Translations under genes and position numbers: made by a program
Part shown: positions 13,901 through 20,880 of the stretch, piece after piece
Numbering within the stretch: position 1 is the first letter of the stretch
How the letters are laid out: each line of letters starts with the position of its first letter
Assembly (NCBI GenBank): GCA_008694505.1
Contig: VZDJ01007747.1
Coordinates: 8,216,399-8,280,398 of the forward strand
Length of the DNA: 64,000 nucleotides
Direction of reading: 5' to 3'
Source of the DNA: Cyanoderma ruficeps
Lineage: Eukaryota; Chordata; Aves; Passeriformes; Timaliidae
The notes under the pieces: generated by a model
What the model saw: only the letters and a program-made list of their open reading frames with translations
Told to the model about the DNA's origin: nothing
Databases searched by the model: none

Positions 13901-16900
13901 CCTTAGCCAAAAAAAAAAGGACAAAAATCCCCAAACATCAAAACAAACCATCAAAAACTCTCAGATCATGGTCTCAACTTGATTCACCAAATGTAGCCCT
14001 CAGCCTGCAGTAGGCTAAGGAAAATATATTCTGAAAATGTGTAACACATCAGTCCCATGAAACTTAGCAGAAACATTACCACCTCCAGCCTATTTGACTT
14101 ACAGCTTCCCCTACCCCAACCCAGCCTAAATTATCAGCTTCTACTTTTGCAGGACCCAAAGTACAGCCCCAGGGAAAGTTTCTCATATACACCAAAGCTG
14201 TTCAGTTTCCAGGCCCCAACCCACACAGTGAATTTTTCTCTGCCCTTTAAGTACCTTGCAGCAAAATACAGCAGAAGTTTTGTTAAAAACTCTAATGCAC
14301 ACTGGGCAGAAGTTCACAGAAAGTACTGTCATTTTGCTTTTAGCTACTGCACAGCAAGCATTAACCTACACTGCTCTAGCCTCAAATTTACCTCACAGAA
14401 TGAAACATCCACTTACAAGTATCACACACACATTGCAGACTGATGAACTTAGAAGTTTGCTACAGACAACAGCAGAGACAGACATCAAAGGGGCAGAAAA
14501 AGAATACTGATTGTTGCGTCAGAATATTATTTGTGGCTTCCAAATGAGAAATTAACTCCCCTCAGACTAGACACAAACCTAGTATATAGAGGAATCAATT
14601 CAGTTCAAAAATCAAAAAACAATCCCTAATTAGCTAGCATCCCTAATATAGCCACAAGTCAACTGAAATTGAGGCCTGTTTTCAGAAGAACTAAAAAGAA
14701 ACTAAAATGTGGAAAAAGTCAAGTCTTAAAGCAAAGTAGTGAAAGCAAGAAAATAATCACAGGTGTCCTGGGGGTTTATGCCATTCATAGGGTTATATTT
14801 CATTAAAATTAAATTGTTTTCTAACTCTCAGCACCAAATCTCATTCAACACTTTATAAATGTGCATTACATAAAGTAGGATACAGCCTAAAGAATTCACC
14901 TGTAAACTGGTATTTGAAATACCAGTAAACTGGTTTTTGAAAAGATTATATTCACCAGTGAGGATTAGAATTAAGAATGGTTTTCAAAACAGCAGTCTTT
15001 AACACAGTTTTATCTTCACATTTTAAACCAAAAATAAGAATAATAGCAAGTACGATTCAATTTAAAAAAAACCAAACTTGTTTTCAAACTACCATTTTTG
15101 CTGAAGGCAGCCTTCTTGAAGCCCCTACTATTATCAATAAGCAAGAAAGGGCAAAGTAGAAAAGAACCAGCTTACTACCTCCCATACCCTCCACCCAGCT
15201 TCCTGCAAATGAATGAAATTAAATCTCATTCCAATAGAATAACGTAAAGGAATTGCCTGCATTACCCAAAGTCTTTAAAAAGAAAAATTAATAGCAAAAG
15301 TTGTTTACTTTCTTTTGTACTGCATGCAGCATAAATACTTTAACATCAAAATTGAACTCAATTTCTAATTTTCATAAGCAAATTCCTTCGAATGCAGATC
15401 AAGAAGAATGGAACACTTGAAATAGCCTAAGTACAAACATACTGTGGATGTTTTAGTAATATGAGCTTCAGCAAAACTTTGATTTAATTTATCAAATACT
15501 GAGGTCCCCAAACAGATCTGAAAAGATCCCTACATCTCTTTGCCTGCAGTTATGCTTACATCCATTCTGTATCTCAATCCCATTAAGCCTACCCTCCACC
15601 TGTAAATCGTGTTAGGCACACCATCCTCTGACTGCTGACATGGGCAGCTTTCATTTACTCAAGGTGCCAGAAGCGGAATGAATAAGGATATAAATAAATA
15701 CATAAAGAACTTGCACTGCTAAAGAAACAAGTCTTTTTCCTGTCCTCACATATTAACAACCAAGCTCTTGGGGCTGCATTGTACTGCATGTGTGCTTTCA
15801 GTTATACATCTCCTAAATCTTCAGAGATTATTCAAAAATAGCACATACAACTAGAAGATTTTCTTAAAACACTTAAAATACAATAACTGTAGCCAGTATC
15901 AATATAAAAACCATAATATACAGTAGAAAAAAAAGGGTTTTAATTAAATTAAACATGGAAATTACATAGAAACACATGCATATAGGCCAAATGAAAAGTA
16001 ATTCAACACAAATGTCATCTGTTAGTTTGAATTCCAATTCAGTAACTTGCTACCCACAGAAATCTAACACTGCAGGACTGACACTCTGAAGAAACAGCTA
16101 AGAACACAGTTCATGTAGAGATATACAGAAATTATAATAATTAAAAACAAAGCAAACATATTTTGCCTACCTAGCTGCTCAATGATGCTGGAAACTGTCC
16201 CAAAGAGCTTCAGTTCAACATTATCTGGAAGAATTATTGTTAAGTCTTCAACAGGAGGCAGTTTCTGCAAACATCAAGACAGTATTTAGAATATAACATC
16301 ACACGAAGGCACTTACCACTTTGTCACTGTGGAAATTTGACAGCTTGGAAAAATGCCCTGGCATTCTGTACTTTTAGAAAATCTAGTTTGATTTGCCTCT
16401 TTCAGAAGCATCCTATATGAACTCATCTTGGGGGACCACCACCTTTGAGGACATCTCTCCTACAGAGATGCTACTCTACATATTTCCATCACAACTATGG
16501 CAGAAGCCAATTTTATTTAACTGAAGAAAACCAACAATTGACAGGGATTTGATCCAAGCTTGATGCACAACACAGTCATTAAACAATCAGAACTCAAAAA
16601 AATAAGACCACCTGCAACCATATTCAATGCATGCCAGAAAAAAAATATACACAGCAAGAGATAATATAGTATAAAATACACTGTATGTGTATCATCTGAC
16701 TTAACAAAATGGAGTCTGTCCATTTATATCGTGACTTGGATCATTATACATGATGTAGACATCACAACAACCCAAACAAAGAAAATTATTTTTATCATTT
16801 GGTACAAGAGGACAACTAGAGATCTGAGAGAACACAAAAAAGCCAAACTTCACATACAAAAAATGAGTACTACACAATATTCAAATTAGGCTTTCTCCTC

Positions 16901-19900
16901 AGATATAAGTATCAAAATCTATTATCAAAGACTGATTAACACCAAGTTCACCATCTACCTCCAATTTACTCATAAACTAAGATTTCTATGTATATACACT
17001 ATGCTGCTGTGAATTCAGTAAAGACTTTATGAAATAAATACAAGGCAACTAGAGTAAGCATTATCTTCAAATTCAACACCCTGTGAATTCTGAGAGTTCA
17101 AATCTTAGCACTGAACTACACTTTTAAAAGGCCACAACTAGAAGTAGTATCTCACACAAACACAGAAGAATCTTATCCAGGTTTAGCCACACGTCACCTG
17201 ATAATTTTCACTCGAACAAAAGTGTTTGGCAAAGGTTTATAGAGCAACACAAAGATCAAAAAGGCCAAGACTTTCCCAAATGTTATACCATTAAACACAA
17301 ACATGAATTCAGATAAAAACACCACACCCTTCTACCACCCAGTGATTTTTCCAACATTAAATCAAGTTCACTGTTATGACTTAACTGAGTCACTTTTGGA
17401 AGAGCAATTCAAAGGCCAAAAAATTCTGATCCTGTATCTCAAAATGGTACCTTCTGCCACACCATATACAGTATCTGCCAATCCTTGCTTCAAAGCAAAT
17501 AGTCACTAAAACAGTTCCACTCACACTCCTTAATACAGATACCTGAAAAACATTACTTCCTCTATTATTAACTGTGGTGGGTTTTGCTGCAGAAAAGTCA
17601 ATTTTCCTCACAGTGGCTGTTACGGGGTTGTGTTTTGGATCTGTGCTGGAAATTGCTGATAATATATAGATGTTTTCATTACTGCTAAGCAGGGCTTACA
17701 CAGAGCCAAGGCCTTTTCCGCCTCTCATGCCACCCCATCAGTGAGGAGGTGCAAAAGGAGTTGGGAGGGGCACAGCCAGGACAGCTGACCTGCACAGACC
17801 AAAGGAACACTCCATACCATGGAACATCACGCTGAGCATAAAAAGCTGGGTGAAAAGGAGAACAAGGGAAATTTGGAGTGATGGTGTTTTTATGCCCAAG
17901 CAACGTGATGCAGCCCAGCTTTCCTGGGGACGGCAGAACACCTGCCTGCCTCTGGAAAGTGATAAATTAATTTCTGGGTTTGCTTTGCTTGTGTGGGTAG
18001 CTTTTGCTTTACCTACTAAACTGTGTCTAGCTCAGCCTTGGAGTTTCTCGTTTACTATTCTGATTCTAGCTCCATCTTGACACAGGAGGATTGAGTTAAA
18101 TTATAAATTTTTATTTGGGTTAGTAGGAAAGGTTTTAAGAAATACTGCATCGTACTCACATCAATAGGCACCTCATCCTTTGTCCTAATACAGTAAGATC
18201 TGTTATCCTTCTCATTTGGAAAATCATCTTCATCAGATAGTGCTGAAGATGAAGAGAAGAGTGTAGTTGATGAACTATCTGAATCTGTATCACTGAATAA
18301 AAAAACAAACATGGGAGTTACAATACAGTTTTCTCACAGTCACTCTTCTTGTAAAATCCCAACATCAGCATAACACTGAGTGAAAGTTAAGAAAATACTT
18401 ATTCCAAGCAATGCATCTTGCACAATGAAGGGGAAAAAATTCTAATTTTTGCAAACAAAAGGGATTAGTCATGTAATTCGTGTCCTGTCCAAATCCAGCA
18501 GTAAATATTCACACATATTTCTCACTGTCACATGTGTAAGAGACGGTTATTGTCTTAGATTTTTAACATTTCAAGTACAGAGTGGAGTAAGAAACCAGTC
18601 TTTATTCATCTCAACATGTTAGTTTTAGCAAAGGTGTAAGTTCTTTAAGGGCTGGTGGAAAAAAAAATGTGGAGCAACTGATCCTAGTAACTGAATATCA
18701 AAGCACAGATGCAGCAAGTATTAGACAGAACCTTTTATTACAAAAAAAAAAAAAAAAGAGGTTCAGAATAAGCTTTTCTACTGAAATGCTTAGAGCATGT
18801 GGTACAGTGTGCAAACTCCCCACTTTAGAGTCCTACATTCGGGTTTTTCTGCAGTAACACCGCGGTTGTCCTGCTTCCAGAGCCGCAGCTGCACTCTGTG
18901 AGGACCACGTCAAGCCGGTGGGGTGGCCCAATATGCTCCCCAGGCCGCCACCACCAAACTCATGCTTTTGTTAAATCCTACACCCTTACAGGGACTGTTC
19001 TGGAGATCTATTTTAACAGACTCCTAGCAAAATGTAACTGAAAATTACACCTTTGATGGGAAGGAGCAATCTCCAAAGGATCAAACACCGGGGCGGGAGG
19101 AGGCGGCAGGCAGGCACGCTGCGCGCTCGGGCGCTCACCCACAGTGCCAGCGGCCCGCGCCGCTGCCCGAGGGAGGCTTCGGCGAGCAAGGGGCGACCCG
19201 CGGGGAGCGCCGGAGCTGAACCCACCTGTCCGAGTCCGACGAGGACATGGCGGTAGCGGGTGAGCCGGGCCAAGCAGGCGGCGGCGAGCGGGGCGGTCCC
19301 GCGGCTGGGGGCAGAGGGGCCTGGGCTTCCCCACCACCTTCGGAAGGGGCCGGCACATTCTCCTGGTCGGCCGCCCGCTGCCCGCCCGGCCCCACAGCCA
19401 GGTTCTCCAGCTGCTCCATCACCTCCCCCTGCATCTCCATTCCCGCGCCAGGCGGTCCCGCGGCTGGGGGCAGAGGAACCTGGGCTTCCCCACCACCCTC
19501 GGCAGGGGCCGGCACATTCTCCTGGTCGACCGTCCGCTGCCCGTCCAGCCGGACAGCCAGATTCTGCAGCTGCTCCATCACCTCCCCCTGCACCTCCATT
19601 CCCGCGCCAGGCGGTCCGGCGGCTGGGGGCAGAGGGGCCTGGGTTTCCCCATGACCCGGCACCTTCTGGTCGGCTGCTCGCTGCCCGCTCGGCTCCACAG
19701 CCAGGTTCTCCAGCTGCTCCATCACCTCCCCCTGCACCTCCATTCCCGCGCCTGGCGGCCTCGCGGCCGGGGGCAGAGGAACCTGGGCTGCCCCACCACC
19801 CTCCGCATGGCCCGGCACCTTCTCCGGGTCGGCCGCCCGCTGCCCGCCCGGCCCCACGGACAGGTTCTCCAGCTGCTCCGTCATCTTCTCCTGAACCTCC

Positions 19901-20181
19901 ATTCCCGCGCCAGGCGGTCCCGCGGCTGGGGGCAGAAGGGACTGGACTTCTCCACAGCACTCGGCAGGGGCCGGCACCTTCTCCGGGTCGGCCGGCACCT
20001 TCTCCGGGTCGGCCGCCCACTGCCCGCCCGGCCTCACGGCCAGGTTCTCCAGCTGCTCCACCACCTCCTCCTGCACCTCCATTCCTGGGTCCACCACCTC
20101 CCCCTGCACCTCCATTCCAGGGTCCACCACCTCCCCCTGCACCTCCATTCCCGGCTCTACCACGTCCCCCTGGCCCTCCAT
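1540..20181 (-). CDS. NAF1: NAF1, H/ACA ribonucleoprotein assembly factor (whole gene, 8 coding exons)
   Basis: NAF1 is a nuclear chaperone for assembly of H/ACA snoRNPs and telomerase RNP; it holds the place of GAR1 on dyskerin until the particle matures. Coding exons, in transcript order: 20181-19226, 18292-18160, 16264-16171, 13152-13070, 12120-11960, 8337-8286, 4610-4505, 1982-1540. Every junction is GT/AG and phases agree (2,0,1,0,2,0,1). With the start at 20181 the protein is 675 residues (human is about 494); the excess is the repeat-expanded N terminus. Order of parts: repeats 1-~310, acidic Ser/Asp stretch ~314-345, Gar1/Naf1 core ~370-476, Lys-rich basic stretch ~500-525, Pro/Tyr/Gly-rich tail with 18 prolines near the C terminus. 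I chose 20181 because it is the first Met downstream of the NRF-1 and E2F/ETS-like promoter motifs and has G at -3 and +4. Starts at 20148, 20115, 20082, 19902, 19743, 19599 or 19440 are equally well placed by context. Identity is certain; the start is not. Confidence 0.95.
1573..1626 (-). repeat. NAF1: Proline-codon microsatellite in NAF1 exon 8
   Basis: Eighteen perfect proline codons on the minus strand: seven CCA, ten CCT, one CCA. On the plus strand it appears as a GGA run joined to a GGT run. The two blocks of identical codons suggest growth by replication slippage. Confidence 0.95.
1983..4504 (-). other. NAF1: NAF1 intron 7
   Basis: 2522 bp. Apart from splice sites I see no exon-like or RNA-like feature; short ORFs on both strands here have no recognisable content. 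Confidence 0.8.
4505..4610 (-). CDS. NAF1: NAF1 coding exon 7, basic segment
   Basis: 106 bp; TTTACCAG acceptor after a T-rich tract, TCAA|GTGAGT donor. It encodes VLDFSDDEKEREAKSKKKK and then PQSQGRKKVRSETLPS. The acidic DFSDDE followed by a lysine/arginine cluster matches vertebrate NAF1 and could act in nuclear or nucleolar targeting. Ends one base into a Ser codon. Confidence 0.93.
6885..7877 (+). mobile_element. CR1 LINE fragment with 3' end (in NAF1 intron 6)
   Basis: A 5'-truncated CR1 non-LTR retrotransposon. Translation at 6952-7011 gives VPQGSVPGPVLFSVFINDLD, the reverse-transcriptase VPQGS...LF..FINDL motif. The catalytic FADD region is decayed to AYD. It continues through the usual CR1 C-terminal region (PHPERSVQFWAP-like reading near 7360-7390) and stops at a CR1-type tail with ATTCTATTC near 7860-7872. 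Many stops and frameshifts show it is inactive. The start is approximate. Confidence 0.85.
7905..7985. repeat. A/C-rich low-complexity tract
   Basis: About 80 bp almost free of G and T on the plus strand, with runs of C and A, just beyond the CR1 3' end. Probably simple repeat grown from the CR1 tail flank or from the intron itself. Confidence 0.7.
8286..8337 (-). CDS. NAF1: NAF1 coding exon 6
   Basis: A 52-bp exon with TTTCTTTCAG acceptor and GAA|GTAACT donor. It finishes the Gln codon and adds EKGSDASWKNDQEPPSE, matching the human SDASWKNDQEPPPE linker. The donor GTAACT is a weaker consensus than the others, so this is the exon most likely to be skipped; skipping would shift the frame (52 is not a multiple of 3). 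Confidence 0.93.
8338..11959 (-). other. NAF1: NAF1 intron 5
   Basis: 3622 bp. It holds a small CTTTGAA cluster (8601-8629) and a long A run with an ambiguous base (10952-10983). No transposon that I can name and no coding exon. Confidence 0.8.
10946..10984. repeat. Poly(A)-type simple repeat with an N
   Basis: An A run of more than 20 bases preceded by AGTAA and an N at 10952. Length is likely uncertain in the assembly. Confidence 0.8.
11960..12120 (-). CDS. NAF1: NAF1 coding exon 5, end of Gar1/Naf1 core
   Basis: 161 bp; TTTCTTTCAG acceptor, ACA|GTGAGT donor. It encodes IFEIFGPVSHPFYVIRFN, the most conserved strand of the Gar1/Naf1 family (FG.V..P.Y.....), followed by the YFAPS...FTQYIF segment that closes the domain. 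Ends two bases into a Gln codon. Confidence 0.96.
12121..13069 (-). other. NAF1: NAF1 intron 4
   Basis: 949 bp between the two central core-domain exons. Nothing else recognised. Confidence 0.85.
13070..13152 (-). CDS. NAF1: NAF1 coding exon 4, Gar1/Naf1 core
   Basis: 83 bp; TTTTAG acceptor, AAAG|GTGGGT donor. After the shared Val it reads IIESLRGLPPVNEESIIF and then KEDRQAVGK. The LPPVNEE..IF and DRQA.GK patterns are diagnostic for the NAF1 core domain. Ends on a codon boundary. Confidence 0.95.
13153..16170 (-). other. NAF1: NAF1 intron 3
   Basis: 3018 bp. A 21-bp near-perfect palindrome lies at 14906-14926. Several short ORFs here look like chance readings. No transposon identified. Confidence 0.8.
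16171..16264 (-). CDS. NAF1: NAF1 coding exon 3, start of Gar1/Naf1 core
   Basis: 94 bp; TTTGCAG acceptor, CTAG|GTAGGC donor. It encodes KLPPVEDLTIILPDNVELK and then the GTVSSIIEQL strand that opens the Gar1/Naf1 beta-barrel, the part that binds the dyskerin catalytic domain. Exon 3 begins in phase 0 and ends one base into a Val codon that exon 4 completes. Confidence 0.95.
16265..18159 (-). other. NAF1: NAF1 intron 2
   Basis: 1895 bp. Its upstream part (in transcript order) is a solo LTR in the opposite orientation (17573-18085). The remainder is ordinary AT-rich sequence. Confidence 0.85.
17573..18085 (+). mobile_element. Solo LTR of an endogenous retrovirus-like element (non-coding)
   Basis: I recognise a bird LTR type: it opens TGTGGTGGGTTTTGCTG, has the GGCTGTTACGGGGTTGTG block, a TATA-like CATAAAAAGC near 17836, and a terminal segment with TTTTGCTTTACCTACTAAAC, a degenerate poly(A) signal (ACTAAA), and TTTCTCGTTTACT. 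No internal coding region is attached, so it is a solo LTR, and the far 3' end appears lost or diverged, so no target-site duplication is obvious. It points opposite to NAF1, toward exons 2 and 1. The family name is from memory of general bird repeats, not from a search. Confidence 0.7.
18160..18292 (-). CDS. NAF1: NAF1 coding exon 2, acidic serine-rich segment
   Basis: 133 bp; TTCAG acceptor, GAT|GTGAGT donor. It completes the Ser codon from exon 1 and adds 44 codons. The product starts SDTDSDSSS and continues with a Ser run and Asp/Glu cluster, then KTKDE-like residues (here RTKDEVPID). This matches the acidic linker that precedes the core domain in vertebrate NAF1. The donor lies only about 75 bp from the 3' edge of an intronic solo LTR. 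Confidence 0.93.
18293..19225 (-). other. NAF1: NAF1 intron 1
   Basis: 933 bp. A 15-16 base A run occurs near 18742-18757. GC content rises sharply from about 18870 toward exon 1, so the intron start belongs to the CpG island. Confidence 0.85.
19226..20181 (-). CDS. NAF1: NAF1 coding exon 1, repeat-expanded N terminus
   Basis: This exon encodes the N-terminal low-complexity part of NAF1. It is a run of modules that each begin with Met-Glu-Val-Gln or a close variant. Three 11-residue modules (starts 20181, 20148, 20115) precede five long ones (starts 20082, 19902, 19743, 19599, 19440) of 60, 53, 48 and 53 residues, the last running into the exon end. Long modules share a pattern: MEVQ..V.EQLENLAV, a Gly/Arg/Ala stretch, then PLPPAAGPPGAG. 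In human NAF1 a single MEV...QLE segment is the N terminus. The exon ends in a Ser/Asp codon run and splits a Ser codon at a CAG|GTGGGT donor (phase 2). An ORF continues upstream to a Met at 20301, but that would put the promoter motifs inside coding sequence, so I do not favour it. Confidence 0.85.
19227..20082 (-). repeat. NAF1: Long tandem repeat, five units of 144-215 bp, in NAF1 exon 1
   Basis: Units start at ATGs 20082, 19902, 19743, 19599 and 19440; lengths 180, 159, 144, 159 and the terminal partial unit. All lengths are multiples of 3. The first unit also has an internal 21-bp duplication (ADPEKVP twice). Units differ by scattered substitutions, so the array is not brand new. Confidence 0.92.
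20083..20181 (-). repeat. NAF1: 33-bp tandem repeat, three units, in NAF1 exon 1
   Basis: Three 33-bp units (20181-20149, 20148-20116, 20115-20083), each starting with ATG and reading MEGQGDVVEPG once and MEVQGEVVDPG twice. They match the start of the long repeat that follows and look like a partial-unit amplification. Confidence 0.9.
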
Positions 20182-20222
20182 TCCCGCGCCATGCGACCGG
20201 CAGCACCGCCCCCGACACGCGC

Positions 20223-20233
20223 CACTTCCCGCC
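20223..20233 (-). promoter_or_regulatory. E2F / ETS-like motif
   Basis: On the minus strand this reads GGCGGGAAGTG, overlapping an E2F-like GGCGGGAA and an ETS core GGAAGTG. It sits between the NRF-1 motif and the first Met module, as expected for a core promoter. Confidence 0.45.
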
Positions 20234-20250
20234 GCCGCGAGCCTCTCCCG

Positions 20251-20262
20251 GGCGCATGCGCA
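20251..20262 (-). promoter_or_regulatory. NRF-1 binding motif
   Basis: Contains the palindromic GCGCATGCGC core (20252-20261), the consensus for nuclear respiratory factor 1, typical of CpG-island promoters. It lies 70 bp upstream of the chosen NAF1 start codon. Confidence 0.6.
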
Positions 20263-20361
20263 GAAACGCGGCGGGGCCGGGAGTGAGGCGGGCCCGGCCA
20301 TGGAGGGGAGGGCCCGGCAGAGGCCCCGAGCAGCTTCGCGTGGTGGGTGTAACCTCCGTGA

Positions 20362-20560
20362 ACGGGATTGGTGTTTGTGGGCCCTGATAGAAACACAAAG
20401 CTGAAGCTCATGGCTGCTGTTGCTGAGGGCGTGCTGGGATTAATTTTTCTGTTTTATAAATGTTCTGACAACACACAGAATCATGTAATTAAAAATAAAA
20501 ATTTTTAAAAATAAAAGCTGTACAATATCAAATTACTATACTAATAGTAACTTGTAGTTC
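20362..20560. other. NAF1 5' flank
   Basis: GC content falls quickly here to AT-rich DNA. No gene diverging from NAF1 is recognisable on the plus strand. Confidence 0.5.
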
Positions 20561-20564
20561 TCTG

Positions 20565-20880
20565 ACGTAGTGGCCCCGTAATGATATGTGACTGTATAAT
20601 AATGCCAAGCTCTCCAAAACGTGAATGTCTATTCTATGTTTTGGGTTCACCATAAACACTTAGGATTTTGGAGCCTGAGGTGGTGTCTGTCTTGCACAAC
20701 TCGGTGTGGGGGAAGGACTCTTGGGTCCCAGGATCTGGTACATCTCGTGTCCCTGATCCATGGGAGAGAACAGACTCAAGTTCCTCCTGACCACCCTCTG
20801 TGTGATTGGTCCCACACAAATAAAGCTTTTCCTCATGAGGATAACTAGCAGAAAAAGCACCATGTTTTCTCTTTAGCACA
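20565..20880 (+). mobile_element. Possible LTR-like fragment (unconfirmed)
   Basis: Of moderate GC content in AT-rich surroundings, with a perfect AATAAAGC hexamer at about 20818-20825 following a CT/GT-rich stretch, and an end near CTTTAGCACA. This is the layout of an LTR R region, but I cannot name a family and see no terminal repeats or target duplication. It could as well be an old exon or unique sequence. Confidence 0.25.

Larger units (their letters stand above)
19080..20360. promoter_or_regulatory. NAF1: CpG island and promoter region of NAF1
   Basis: A GC- and CpG-rich block in an otherwise AT-rich region, covering intron 1 start, exon 1 and the upstream flank. No TATA box is seen, as is usual for housekeeping promoters. 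Transcription probably starts between about 20182 and 20260. Confidence 0.75.

Noticed and set aside
20182..20301. Met at 20301 as the NAF1 start codon
   Set aside because: The extra 40 codons would overlap the NRF-1 and E2F/ETS-like motifs and have no similarity to NAF1.
19260..20387. 375-codon plus-strand frame antisense to NAF1 exon 1
   Set aside because: Pro/Ala/Gly/Arg repeat translation of the antisense strand; no domain and no independent start or promoter.
19013..20398. 461-codon minus-strand frame over the NAF1 promoter and exon 1
   Set aside because: It is out of frame with NAF1, is composed of translated GC-rich repeats, and crosses promoter motifs and intron 1. The NAF1 frame explains the locus.
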